Source of the DNA: Amycolatopsis granulosa | GTDB lineage: Bacteria; Actinomycetota; Actinomycetes; Mycobacteriales; Pseudonocardiaceae | Direction of reading: 5' to 3' | NCBI RefSeq assembly: GCF_011758745.1 | Contig: NZ_JAANOV010000001.1 | Coordinates: 868,001 to 932,000 of the forward strand | DNA length: 64,000 bases | In this document: piece after piece, positions 34,167 to 42,852 of the stretch | Layout: every line of letters begins with the position of its first letter | Position numbering within the stretch: position 1 is the first letter of the stretch | Translations under genes and position numbers: made by a program | The notes under the pieces: model-generated | The model's input: the letters and a program-made list of their open reading frames with translations, nothing else | The model's database searches: none | What the model was told of the DNA's origin: nothing

Positions 34167-34195
34167 TTGAAAACATATCTACGATCTGTTTTGAT
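34167..34195 (+). promoter_or_regulatory. Promoter with overlapping 23-nt operator for TetR/monooxygenase pair
   Basis: A -35-like TTGAAA (34167-34172) and -10-like TTTGAT (34190-34195) are spaced 17 nt. A quasi-palindrome AAAACA-T-ATC-TAC-GAT-C-TGTTTT (34170-34192) fills the spacer. The local AT richness contrasts with the surroundings. Likely target of the TetR protein encoded at 34225. Confidence 0.6.
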
Positions 34196-34224
34196 GTTCT
34201 CAGAAGCGAAGGGGGGTACCGGAG

Positions 34225-34839
34225 ATGCCACCGGCGTTCTCATCGGAGGAGCGTGCGAGGATCACCCACTTGCTCCTGGACACCGGCCGGGACCTGTTCA
34301 CCAGGCAAGGCTTGCGCAAGACCTCGCTGGAAGAGCTGGTCGCGCCGGCCGGGATCGTGAAGAGCAGTTTCTACCTGTTCTTCGACTCGAAGGAAGCGCT
34401 GTACCTGGAGCTGATGCTGCGGGAGGCGGGAGCGGTCAAGCGCCGGGTCATCGACGAGGCGCTGCTCACGGCCAGCGAAACGCGGGAAGCCCTGCGCCGC
34501 TTCCTGCGCGCGGCTCTCGGGGAGTTGGCGACCAACCCGCTGTGGCGGCGGTTGACCACCCACCCGGACGAGATGCAGGCGGTAGCGCGCAAACTCGCGC
34601 CGGACCGCGTGGCCGCCATGAGCGACAACCCGGCCACCGCGCTCACCGAATTCGTCGTGGCGAAACAACGCGACGGCGAACTGATCGAGATCGATCCCGC
34701 GGTGGTGGTCGGCGCGCTGCAGAGCGTGCTCCTCGTGCCGCTCTACGCCGAGCGACTCGGCGCCCCCTACCCTCAGATCCTCGACCTGCTGATCGACATC
34801 GTGACAGCCGGTCTCACCGAGCACAAAGGACGGAAATGA
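34225..34839 (+). CDS. TetR family regulator of the adjacent monooxygenase
   Basis: 204 residues. HTH LRKTSLEELVAPAGIVKSSFYLFFDSKEALY with a typical all-helical C-terminus. The start ATG is preceded by GGAG and a purine run. Its stop overlaps the start of the FAD monooxygenase gene (ATGA), so regulator and enzyme are translated together. This is the usual setting of TetX-like drug- or metabolite-modifying enzymes, where the repressor senses the substrate. Confidence 0.9.
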   Translation: MPPAFSSEERARITHLLLDTGRDLFTRQGLRKTSLEELVAPAGIVKSSFYLFFDSKEALYLELMLREAGAVKRRVIDEALLTASETREALRRFLRAALGELATNPLWRRLTTHPDEMQAVARKLAPDRVAAMSDNPATALTEFVVAKQRDGELIEIDPAVVVGALQSVLLVPLYAERLGAPYPQILDLLIDIVTAGLTEHKGRK

Positions 34840-36002
34840 CCATGACCAAGCGGGCCATCATCGTCGGCGGCGGCATCGCCGGACTGGCGACCGCGTTGCG
34901 GCTGCACCAGATCGGCTGGCAGCCCGTGGTGGTGGAACGAGCACCGGCGCGCAGCTCGGGCGGCTACGCGGTCACCTTCTCCGGCATCGGGTACGACTCC
35001 GCGGAACGGATGGGCGTGCTGCCAGCTCTCGCCGAACGGCACATCACCCCGGACAAGATGGTCTACGTCAAGCCCGACGGGCAGGCCCGGTTCGCGGTGC
35101 CCGGGCAGACCGTCCGCGCCATGCTCGGGCAGCGCGCGCTCAACATCCTGCGCGGCGACATCGAGGACGTGCTGTACGCCGCGATCCGCGACGCCGTCGA
35201 GATCCGGTTCGGCACCACCGTCACCGCGGTCACTCAGGACGCCCACGGTGTCGACGTGTCCCTGAGCGACGGAACGGTGGAGCGAGCGGACCTGCTGATC
35301 GGTGCCGACGGTCTGCACTCCACGACGCGAAGGCTGGTGTTCGGGCCGGAGGAGGACTTCCGCCTCGACCTCGACCACATGACCGGTGTCTTCATGCTGG
35401 ACCGGCTGCCGTCCTGTGTGGAGGAAGGCACCACCTCGACCCTCACCGACACCGGCCGCACGCTCGCCGTCATCAGCCTCGGCCCCGGCCGGGCAGCCGC
35501 GTTCTTCGGCTACCGAACCACCAGCCCGATGGCCGAACTGGCGGAAGGCCCGGCCACCGTGCTGCCCCGCGTCTACAGGGACATGGGCTGGGCCGCACCC
35601 GAAGTCCTCGCCCAGCTGCCCCACGCCGAGTCGGTCTACTTCGACACCATCAGCCAGATGGTCGTCGGCAACTGGAGCCGGGGCCGCGTGGTCCTCCTCG
35701 GCGACGCCGCCTGGTGCGTCACCCTCTTCGCCGGCTTCGGCTCCTCCCTCGCCGTCGCCGGCGCGGATCGCCTCGGCACCGCGCTCGACCGCCACCCGGG
35801 CGACGTGCTCACGGCACTGCGCGACTGGGAAACCGACCTCCGCCCGGAAGCCGAGAAGAAGCAAGCACTCGGCCGCCGGGTGAAGGGTCTTTACGCACCG
35901 TCGGACCCGTTCCGGCTCTGGCTGCGCGACCTTCCGCTCCGGTTCGCCTCGTTCGGCCCAGTCTCCTCTCTCCTGCAACGCCGCCTGCAGCTCAAGGCCT
36001 GA
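34836..36002 (+). CDS. FAD-dependent monooxygenase (TetX/PHBH fold)
   Basis: 388 residues. The FAD-binding GGGIAGLATALRLHQIGW is near residues 11-28, a DG-type motif occurs in LLIGADGLHSTTRR, and the GD motif in VVLLGDAAWC. The class A flavoprotein monooxygenase layout hydroxylates small aromatic or polyketide substrates with NAD(P)H. Translational coupling to a TetR gene suggests inducible detoxification. ATG 34836 with AAGGA upstream; a second ATG two codons on is possible. Confidence 0.9.
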   Translation: MTMTKRAIIVGGGIAGLATALRLHQIGWQPVVVERAPARSSGGYAVTFSGIGYDSAERMGVLPALAERHITPDKMVYVKPDGQARFAVPGQTVRAMLGQRALNILRGDIEDVLYAAIRDAVEIRFGTTVTAVTQDAHGVDVSLSDGTVERADLLIGADGLHSTTRRLVFGPEEDFRLDLDHMTGVFMLDRLPSCVEEGTTSTLTDTGRTLAVISLGPGRAAAFFGYRTTSPMAELAEGPATVLPRVYRDMGWAAPEVLAQLPHAESVYFDTISQMVVGNWSRGRVVLLGDAAWCVTLFAGFGSSLAVAGADRLGTALDRHPGDVLTALRDWETDLRPEAEKKQALGRRVKGLYAPSDPFRLWLRDLPLRFASFGPVSSLLQRRLQLKA

Positions 36003-36496
36003 GCCAACCCACGGACTCCTGCCTCGGGCGTTGTTCCTCGACAGGAGTCGATCCCTCCCGCGACGGACGCTGCCCGGTTCGCCGGTCACCGGAGCGAAAG
36101 CCTGCGGTGGAGGTTCGGGCACGTTGATGGCGCGACCGCCGCCGCGACGGCGTCCTGGAATTCGTCCGCGCCGTGATCGCGCACATCGGCCGTACGCGGT
36201 CGCCGCGCGCGGGCTGACCCGGGTCGGTGTCACCGCCCGGGTCAGCCGCCGACGAGGCCGCCGTCGCGTCGAGCGCCCCGAAGGAACAGCTGTGGGGCAC
36301 CCCCGGAGCAGGTGACGGCAATCGCGGCGAAAGCGAACTGGTCCAGGACCGAATCCTCGTCGCGTCGCGGGAGCCCGCGAAGGTGCCGATGATCCCCGAA
36401 CGACCGGCGGCTCTCCCTCTCCGCGGCACCGGGACCTTCGGCCCTACGGCGCCCCGGAACCGGGGGTGACACTGAGCGGGGGCCGGGAGGGCGCGC
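36003..36496. other. Gene-free stretch with a long hairpin
   Basis: 494 nt without a gene I can support. Open frames on both strands show no family motif, no ribosome-binding site and no consistent codon bias, suggesting decayed DNA. The one clear structure is a 36-nt hairpin at 36212-36247 (12-bp perfect stem GGCTGACCCGGG/CCCGGGTCAGCC, with a further CGGTG/CACCG pairing in the loop), probably a terminator. The last 30 nt hold the ribosome-binding site (GGGAGGG) of the MMPL gene. Confidence 0.5.
36212..36247. terminator. Hairpin, possible terminator after the monooxygenase gene
   Basis: Perfect 12-bp stem with a structured 12-nt loop, 210 nt downstream of the monooxygenase stop and 250 nt upstream of the MMPL start. 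There is no T-tract. Confidence 0.5.
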
Positions 36497-38656
36497 ATGG
36501 CAGAACAGGTCAGCACCGCCGGGAGAACCCGCACCGGAGCGCTGGAACGCACCGGGCGTCGCTGCGCGACTCACCCGTGGCGGGTCGTCCTCGTGTGGCT
36601 CGCGGTGCTCGCCGCCGTGACGGTCGCCGACCAGCTGGCCGGCGGCGCCTTCAGCGACGACTTCACCCTGCCCGGTTCCGAATCCGGCGAGGGCAGCGCG
36701 GTACTGACCGAGCACGGCGTCACCGGCGGTTCGACCAGCGCACGCCTCGTTTTCACCACCGGCGGAGCGCTGAGCAGCCAGAGCGCGGTCGTCGAGCAGG
36801 CCGTGGCCGGGGTCCGCGCGGTGCCGCACGTCCGCTCGGTGTCCGATCCGCTCGCCACCGTCTCGCCCGACGGCCGCACGGCCTTCGCCAACATCCAGTT
36901 CGACGACAAGCCCGCGAACCTGGGCCCCGGTCTCGTCGACGGCATCGACGCCGCCACCGACCCGGCGAGAGCCGCCGGGGTCGCCGTCGACTACAGCGGC
37001 ACCCTGGGCGAAGCGGCCGAGCCGGAGAAGGGCGACCTCAGGTCGGAGGCGGTCGGCATCCTCGTGGCGCTCGTCCTGCTGCTGGTCGCGTTCGGCAGCG
37101 TCCTGGCCGCCGGGCTGCCGGTGATCACCTCGATCGTCGGCGTCGTCACCGGACTGGGCCTGCTCGGGCTGCTGGCGAGCGCGATCACGTTCGCGACGGC
37201 CTCTCCCACGCTGGCGATCATGATCGGTCTCGGTGTCGGCATCGACTACGCGTTGTTCCTGACCACCCGGTTCCGCCAGCACCTCCTCGACGGCGCCGAT
37301 CCGGTCGACGTGGCCGGCCGCACGGTCGCGACCAGCGGCCGGTCGGTGCTCATCGCCGCGACCACCGTGGTGATCGCACTGATGGGCCTGTTCACCGTGG
37401 GCGTCTCGTTCATCGGCAAACTCGGGCTCGCCGCGGCCATCACAGTGGTCGTGGCCGCGGCCGCGGCGACGACACTCGTCCCCGCCCTGCTGGGCCTGGC
37501 CGGACGGCGGATCGACCGCTGGCACGTGCGCCGCCCGGTCGCCGAGGAGTCCGCCGACGGGTCGGAGAGCACCTGGCACCGGTACGCCGTGCGGATCGAC
37601 CGGCACCCGTGGCGGTACCTGTGCGGCGGCGTCCTGGTCGCGGCGGTACTGGCGATCCCGGCGTTCTCGATGGAACTCGGGCACATCGACCAGGGCGCGG
37701 ACCCGGCGGGCAGCACCACCCGGCAGGCCTACGACGCGATCAGCACAGGGTTCGGGCCCGGCGTGAACGGACAGTTCACCGTGGTCGTCGTGCCCAGCGC
37801 CACCGCGCCGTCCGGGCTCACCGCCTCGGTGCAGCAGGCGCTCGCCGCCACCCCCGGCGTCGCCTCCGCCACCCCGCTGACCACGAGCCCGGACCGCGCG
37901 GTCCTGCTGTCCACGGTCACCCCGGCGACCGGACCGCAGGACGCCGCCACCGACGAGCTGCTGAAGACGATCCGGACCCGCACCCTGCCCCCGGTCCTGG
38001 ACGGCTCGACCGCCTACGTCACCGGTCAGACGGCGGGCCAGCTCGACTTCCGCGACATCGTGGCGGCGAAGCTCCCGCTGATCATCGGCGTGGTCGTGGC
38101 CGCCGCGTTCGTGCTGCTGCTGCTGTCCTTCCGCAGCCCCGTCCTCGCGCTCAAGGCCGCGGTCCTGAACCTGTTGTCGATCGCCGCGTCCTACGGCGTC
38201 ATCGTCGCGGTGTTCCAGTGGGGCTGGGGCGCGTCGCTGTTCGGGGTGGACGAGCCGGTGCCCATCGAGTCGTACGTGCCCATGATCATGTTCGCGATCG
38301 TGTTCGGGCTGTCGATGGACTACGAGGTGTTCCTCCTGTCGCGCGTCCACGAAGCCTGGCTGCGGACGCGGAACACGCACACCGGGGTCGCCGACGGGCT
38401 GGGCGTGACCGCGCGGGTGATCAGCTCGGCCGCCCTGATCATGATCTGCGTCTTCTTCGCGTTCCTCGCCGCGCCCAGCGTCGTCATCAAGATCCTCGCC
38501 CTCGGTCTCGGCGTGAGCGTGCTGATCGACGCCACCCTGATCCGGCTGCTCATCGTCCCGGCCGCGATGTTCCTGCTCGGCAAGGCGAGCTGGTGGCTGC
38601 CGGGCTGGCTCGACCGCGCACTGCCGCACCTCGAACCGGAACCCGAACACCGTTGA
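36497..38656 (+). CDS. MMPL-family RND exporter
   Basis: 719 residues. Two homologous halves, each with an N-terminal membrane helix, a large extracellular domain (about 45-190 and 400-525) and a five-helix bundle. The proton-relay signatures GLGVGIDYALFL (near 249) and GLSMDYEVFLLSR (near 610) mark the MmpL/YdfJ family, which exports lipids or drugs. It has no partner gene; its own TetR regulator, if any, may be the one at 34225. ATG 36497 with GGGAGGG. Confidence 0.92.
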   Translation: MAEQVSTAGRTRTGALERTGRRCATHPWRVVLVWLAVLAAVTVADQLAGGAFSDDFTLPGSESGEGSAVLTEHGVTGGSTSARLVFTTGGALSSQSAVVEQAVAGVRAVPHVRSVSDPLATVSPDGRTAFANIQFDDKPANLGPGLVDGIDAATDPARAAGVAVDYSGTLGEAAEPEKGDLRSEAVGILVALVLLLVAFGSVLAAGLPVITSIVGVVTGLGLLGLLASAITFATASPTLAIMIGLGVGIDYALFLTTRFRQHLLDGADPVDVAGRTVATSGRSVLIAATTVVIALMGLFTVGVSFIGKLGLAAAITVVVAAAAATTLVPALLGLAGRRIDRWHVRRPVAEESADGSESTWHRYAVRIDRHPWRYLCGGVLVAAVLAIPAFSMELGHIDQGADPAGSTTRQAYDAISTGFGPGVNGQFTVVVVPSATAPSGLTASVQQALAATPGVASATPLTTSPDRAVLLSTVTPATGPQDAATDELLKTIRTRTLPPVLDGSTAYVTGQTAGQLDFRDIVAAKLPLIIGVVVAAAFVLLLLSFRSPVLALKAAVLNLLSIAASYGVIVAVFQWGWGASLFGVDEPVPIESYVPMIMFAIVFGLSMDYEVFLLSRVHEAWLRTRNTHTGVADGLGVTARVISSAALIMICVFFAFLAAPSVVIKILALGLGVSVLIDATLIRLLIVPAAMFLLGKASWWLPGWLDRALPHLEPEPEHR

Positions 38657-38734
38657 CGGGATCGCGGGCCACCGCCACGGCCACGTCGGGCAGGATCTTG
38701 TGTGCAGTCGGACACTCCGCGACACTCACCCGAG

Positions 38735-39352
38735 TCAGGGCGATCGATGGTCCGGCATCACATTCTTACTCCCGGCTACTGGCAACAATTCGTACACCGA
38801 ACGCCAGCTGTCCACTCTGTCCACGTCGCTCTGATTTGTCAGCCGCGGCTGCACCATGGCGGCCAGGGCGAGAAGATGCTTCAGCCGCATCAACCGGGCC
38901 ATCGCGGCGCGATCCAACTTCCGCCACACCGGCCCCAGCCGCTTCGCCTCGGCGATACGTTCGTCGGTGATCTCCGCCGAGATCAGCCGGAACAGCCGGT
39001 CCGCGCCGAACGGCGACTCAGGCGCCAACACGATGCCGAAGCTGCCGAGCGTCGCAGACAATGCGACTCGCCTGACGAGCACCTCGAAGGGATCGGCGAG
39101 CCGGTGCGCTTCCGTGTAAGCGTGGATCCCGTCCACATTACGGAGGTACCAGTCCAACTCGACGTCCGCCAGGAATCGCCGATCAGCGGAAAGAGACCGG
39201 TTCAGCTCCGCCCTGAACTCCGTGAGCACCGTCTGCACCAGGCCCGACCAATGGTTCTCGCCCCTATCCGCACCCAGCCGACCACCCGATTCCCACCATT
39301 CAAGCGCGGACCGAATGCCACCGTGCCCGAGTCTGTCGATCTCCGAACACAT
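38735..39352 (-). CDS. Hypothetical protein with atypical codon use
   Basis: 205 residues from ATG 39352. I do not recognise the family. The sequence is soluble and mostly helical in appearance, with segments such as VELDWYLRNVDGIHAYTEAH and RLISAEITDERIAEAKRLG. Third-position GC is clearly lower than in the neighbours (many AGA, CTT, GAT, CGA codons), which fits recent acquisition. It is convergent with the MMPL gene and divergent from the next monooxygenase. A longer frame upstream lacks support. The ribosome-binding site is weak. Confidence 0.6.
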   Translation of the reverse strand: MCSEIDRLGHGGIRSALEWWESGGRLGADRGENHWSGLVQTVLTEFRAELNRSLSADRRFLADVELDWYLRNVDGIHAYTEAHRLADPFEVLVRRVALSATLGSFGIVLAPESPFGADRLFRLISAEITDERIAEAKRLGPVWRKLDRAAMARLMRLKHLLALAAMVQPRLTNQSDVDRVDSWRSVYELLPVAGSKNVMPDHRSP

Positions 39353-39574
39353 CAACAGTGAATCCCCAGCTCTCCGAAAGCGTCTTTGCCGAGCTTTCCG
39401 GTCCGGACCGGCCCCCTGTTCGTCCCCACGCTCCGTGGGACGCGACCCATCCAGCGGCTGATCTCCTCGTCGCCCGGCTCCACCCGGCATTGACCCGGCT
39501 GTCACCGCACCCTACGGTAGCGACCGGTAACAACTGGAACGTTCACTACAGGTATTCCCCGGAGGCCCGTCGTC

Positions 39575-41197
39575 GTGACCGAGTACCAGCACTACGACGT
39601 GGCCGTGATCGGTTACGGGCCGACCGGGGTCACCGCGGCCAACCTGCTCGGGGCCGGCGAGATCTCGGTCGCCGTCATCGAGCGGGACGCGCAGGTGTAC
39701 TCCCGGGCGCGCGCGATCTCCACCGACGAGGAGGTCGTCCGGATCTGGCAGCGCGCCGGGCTGGCGGACCGGCTCAAGCAGGACATGCTGGCGGAACGCC
39801 CGATCGACTTCGTCGACCGCGACGGCCGGGCCTTCATCAGCGCGGAACTCCCCCCGCGGGGACACGGCCACCCGCCGCAGATGTTCATCTACCAGCCGGC
39901 CCTGGAGCGGGTGCTGCGCGAAGGCGCGCGGCGGTACCCGAACGTGGAGCTGCGGCTGGCGCACGAATGCGTCCGGGTTTTCCCGCGGGAGGACCGGGTC
40001 GAGCTCATGCTCGTCGACCTGCGCACCGATGAGATCACGCGGATCACCGCGTCGTACGTCATCGCCGCGGACGGCGGGTCCAGCCCGACTCGCGGCCAGC
40101 TCGGCATCGGGTTCGACGGCCGCACCGCCGAGGACCGCTGGCTGGTCGTCGACACCAGGATGCTCAAGCCGTGGCCGGGCCACGACCGGCTGCGGTTCCA
40201 CTGCGATCCCGGCCGCCCCGCCGTCGACTGCCCCACTCCCCTGGGCCATCACCGCTGGGAGTTCCCGGTGCTGCCGGGCGAGGACGAGACGGAACTCGTC
40301 ACCGGGAACGCGGTGTGGCGGTTGCTGAACCGGCAGGGCCGCACCCGCGACGAGGTGGAGGTCCTGCGTTCGGTCGTCTACAACCACCACGTCCGCTTCG
40401 CCTCGCGGTGGCGGGCCGGCCGGATCTTCCTCGCCGGGGACGCCGCGCACGTGATGCCGCCGTGGATCGGTCAGGGTATGGCCGCCGGGGTGCGCGACGC
40501 GGGGAACTTGTGCTGGAAACTCATCGGCGTCCTGTCCGGCACCCTCCCCGAGTCCGTTCTGGACACCTACGAGACCGAGCGCCAGCCCCATGTGCGAGCC
40601 GTGACCCGGCGCGCGGTGCTCGCCGGGCGCATCATCACCGAACGCCGCCGCGCCGTCACCAGGATCCGCGACACTGTGTTCCGCGCGGTTGAGGCGTCCC
40701 CGATGCGGCGGCGGCTGCACGACCTCTTGTGGGTGCCGCCCTGGCGCCATCGGGACGGATTCCTCACCACGGCGCGGCACGGGGCAGTCGGCCGCACGGT
40801 CCCCCAGCCGACGGTGCTCGGCGGCACCGGAACGCAGACCCTCCTCGACGACGTCACCGCCGGACGCTGGGCACTGCTGCACCGAGGTTCCGCTCCCGGC
40901 GCCGCAGCGTGGCCCGGACTCGCCTCCTTCGAGGTGCTGCCCGCCGGCTCCACCCCGCGCGCGGGCGCCGTCGTGGACACCGGCGGTGAACTGACCACCT
41001 GGATGGCCCGCCATGACGCCGGCGTGCTCGTGCTGCGGCCCGACAGCGTCGTCTACGCGGCCGCCGCCCCCGGCAGGCCCCTGCCCGCTCCCCCAGGCGG
41101 CCTCCGGCCGGCCACCCCGGTACCGCCCGGAGTCGGCGACATCACGACCCGAGCGGGGCGGAGCGAGCGGGATGACATCGCGCGCCCCCAGCGGTGA
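39575..41197 (+). CDS. FAD-dependent aromatic hydroxylase (MhpA-like)
   Basis: 540 residues. N-terminal FAD site VIGYGPTGVTAANLLG, DG motif YVIAADGGSSPTRGQLGIGF, GD motif RIFLAGDAAHVMPPWIGQG and a C-terminal thioredoxin-like domain follow the arrangement of 3-(3-hydroxyphenyl)propionate hydroxylase and polyketide hydroxylases. It inserts oxygen into a phenolic or polyketide ring. The GTG start follows GGAGG. A TetR gene follows within 41 nt, or overlaps if the upstream ATG at 41172 is used, and an SDR lies beyond. Confidence 0.9.
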   Translation: MTEYQHYDVAVIGYGPTGVTAANLLGAGEISVAVIERDAQVYSRARAISTDEEVVRIWQRAGLADRLKQDMLAERPIDFVDRDGRAFISAELPPRGHGHPPQMFIYQPALERVLREGARRYPNVELRLAHECVRVFPREDRVELMLVDLRTDEITRITASYVIAADGGSSPTRGQLGIGFDGRTAEDRWLVVDTRMLKPWPGHDRLRFHCDPGRPAVDCPTPLGHHRWEFPVLPGEDETELVTGNAVWRLLNRQGRTRDEVEVLRSVVYNHHVRFASRWRAGRIFLAGDAAHVMPPWIGQGMAAGVRDAGNLCWKLIGVLSGTLPESVLDTYETERQPHVRAVTRRAVLAGRIITERRRAVTRIRDTVFRAVEASPMRRRLHDLLWVPPWRHRDGFLTTARHGAVGRTVPQPTVLGGTGTQTLLDDVTAGRWALLHRGSAPGAAAWPGLASFEVLPAGSTPRAGAVVDTGGELTTWMARHDAGVLVLRPDSVVYAAAAPGRPLPAPPGGLRPATPVPPGVGDITTRAGRSERDDIARPQR

Positions 41198-41237
41198 CGG
41201 CATCCCGGCGACGCACCGCGATCGATACGGTAGGACG

Positions 41238-41864
41238 GTGACCGGCAGGCGAGCCACCCGGCGGACCCGGGCCGACGGCGAGGAGTCCCGCCGCCGGATC
41301 CTCGACGCCGCCGTCGCGGTGGCCGGCGACCGCGGCTACGACGGCACCAGCATCGCCCTGGTCAGCGCCGAGTGCGGGCTGCCGGCCAGCTCGATCTACT
41401 GGCACTTCAAGGACAAGGACGAGCTGATCGCGGCCGTCATCGAACGCAGCTTCGCCACCTGGCTGTCCGCGATCGACTTCCCGGAACCGGGCGCCCCGCG
41501 GGAACGGGTGATCGAGCTGGCCCGCGCGGTGGCGAAGGCTCTCCTGGGAGCGCCGGAATTCCTCCGGCTGGGGCTCATGCTCGCCCTCGAACGGCGTCCC
41601 CGGGAACCCAGCGCCCGCATGGTGTTCCTCCGCTCCCGCGACACCGCTCACCGCCGTTTCGCCGAGCTCGTGCGCGAGGTCACCGGCGGAGCCGACGAGA
41701 ACACCGTGCAACTGCTCACCACGTACGCGATCGCCGCCGCCGACGGTCTGTTCATCGCGCGCGAGATCGGTGGCGACAGCGTCGACCTGATCCAGCTGTT
41801 CGAACTGCACGCCACGGCCGTGTTCGGCCTCGCCCGGCAACTGGGTGTCCTGCCGGGCGGCTGA
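41238..41864 (+). CDS. TetR family transcriptional regulator
   Basis: 208 residues from GTG 41238; an in-frame ATG at 41172 inside the hydroxylase gene would add 22 residues of low-complexity sequence. HTH TSIALVSAECGLPASSIYWHFKDKDEL and a C-terminal domain with LTTYAIAAADGLFIAREIGG. It sits between the hydroxylase and the SDR gene and probably controls one or both; direct repeats overlap the SDR promoter. Confidence 0.88.
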   Translation: MTGRRATRRTRADGEESRRRILDAAVAVAGDRGYDGTSIALVSAECGLPASSIYWHFKDKDELIAAVIERSFATWLSAIDFPEPGAPRERVIELARAVAKALLGAPEFLRLGLMLALERRPREPSARMVFLRSRDTAHRRFAELVREVTGGADENTVQLLTTYAIAAADGLFIAREIGGDSVDLIQLFELHATAVFGLARQLGVLPGG

Positions 41865-41909
41865 CGGCCGGCGCGCGGTCGCGGTCCCCTGAGGACAGTG
41901 CGGCGACCG

Positions 41910-41964
41910 GATTGCACCGAGAGCAAAGTTTTGATTGCACCGGGAGTTTTCCCCCGCCTAGCCT
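41910..41964 (+). promoter_or_regulatory. SDR promoter with two direct repeats
   Basis: GATTGCACCGAGAG (41910-41923) and GATTGCACCGGGAG (41933-41946) are near-identical and 23 nt apart, about two helical turns. The second copy supplies a -35 TTGCAC (41935-41940), 18 nt before a -10 TAGCCT (41959-41964). The arrangement suggests a regulator binding in tandem at the SDR promoter. Confidence 0.55.
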
Positions 41965-42001
41965 GGACAGGCCACAGTGGAAGCAGCAGATCGGGAGTGT
42001 C

Positions 42002-42778
42002 ATGTCCGCGCAGGGGAAAACGGTGTTCGTCACGGGCGCGAGCAGCGGCTTCGGTGCCGCGATCGCGCGGCGGTTCGCGGCCGGCGGGGCCCGGGTGATC
42101 GCCGCCGCCCGCCGGGCGGACAAGCTCGCCGGCCTCGCTGCCGACATCGGGTCCCGCGTCCTGCCCCTCGAGCTCGACGTGCGGGACCGGGCGGCGGTCG
42201 AGCACGCGGTGACGGGCCTGCCCGCGGAGTTCGGCGAGATCGACGTCCTGGTCAACAACGCCGGCCTGGCAAAGGGGCTCGAGCCCGCGGACCGGTCCGA
42301 TGTGGACGACTGGGAGCAGATGCTGGACACCAACTGCAAGGGGCTCCTGTACTGCACGCGCGCCGTGCTGCCCGGCATGGTCGCGCGCAACCGCGGGCAC
42401 GTGATCAACCTCGGGTCGGTCGCCGGCACCTACCCCTATCCCGGCGCCAACGTCTACGGTGCCACGAAAGCGTTCGTCCGCCAGCTCAGCCTCAACCTCC
42501 GCAGCGACCTGCACGGCACCGGCGTGCGGGTCACGTGCATCGAGCCGGGCATGGTCGGCGGCACCGAGTTCTCGTCCGTGCGGTTCGGCGGCGACCGGGC
42601 CAAGGCCGACGCGGTGTACGCCGGCTGGCAGCCGCTGCAGCCCGAGGACATCGCCGAGTCCGTGCACTGGGCGACGTCGCAGCCGTCCCACGTCAACATC
42701 AACACCATCGAGCTGATGCCCGCCGCCCAGAGCTTCGCCCCCTTCCAGGTTCACGGCGGCGACCCCGTCTGCCGGTAG
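42002..42778 (+). CDS. SDR family oxidoreductase, YdfG-like
   Basis: 258 residues. TGASSGFG at 11-18, NNAG, catalytic Ser in NLGSVAGTYPYPG and YGATKAF give the classical SDR triad. The C-terminal half matches NADP-dependent 3-hydroxy acid dehydrogenase (YdfG/serine dehydrogenase) including CIEPGMVGGTEFSSVRF and VHWATSQPSHVNINTIELMP. ATG 42002 with GGGAG. It follows a TetR gene and its own promoter, and converges on the sulfur cluster. Confidence 0.92.
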   Translation: MSAQGKTVFVTGASSGFGAAIARRFAAGGARVIAAARRADKLAGLAADIGSRVLPLELDVRDRAAVEHAVTGLPAEFGEIDVLVNNAGLAKGLEPADRSDVDDWEQMLDTNCKGLLYCTRAVLPGMVARNRGHVINLGSVAGTYPYPGANVYGATKAFVRQLSLNLRSDLHGTGVRVTCIEPGMVGGTEFSSVRFGGDRAKADAVYAGWQPLQPEDIAESVHWATSQPSHVNINTIELMPAAQSFAPFQVHGGDPVCR

Positions 42779-42785
42779 GCGGCCG

Positions 42786-42806
42786 GCCCGCCCGCCGGCG
42801 GGCGCG
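42786..42806. terminator. Probable bidirectional terminator
   Basis: A GC-only palindrome (core GCCCGCCGGCGGGC at 42790-42803) with further GC pairing on each side lies between the convergent SDR gene and the end of the sulfur cluster. Confidence 0.45.
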
Positions 42807-42852
42807 GGGCACACGCCCGGCACACTGGCCGGACGCGTCCCCCGCGGACACC

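Noticed and set aside
36003..36496. Short plus-strand frames such as the one starting at 36031
   Set aside because: No ribosome-binding site, no domain, and codon bias no better in one frame than another.
36242..38725. A long minus-strand open frame opposite the MMPL gene
   Set aside because: Composition is dominated by His/Arg/Gly/Asp as expected from antisense of a membrane protein; no ribosome-binding site or domain.
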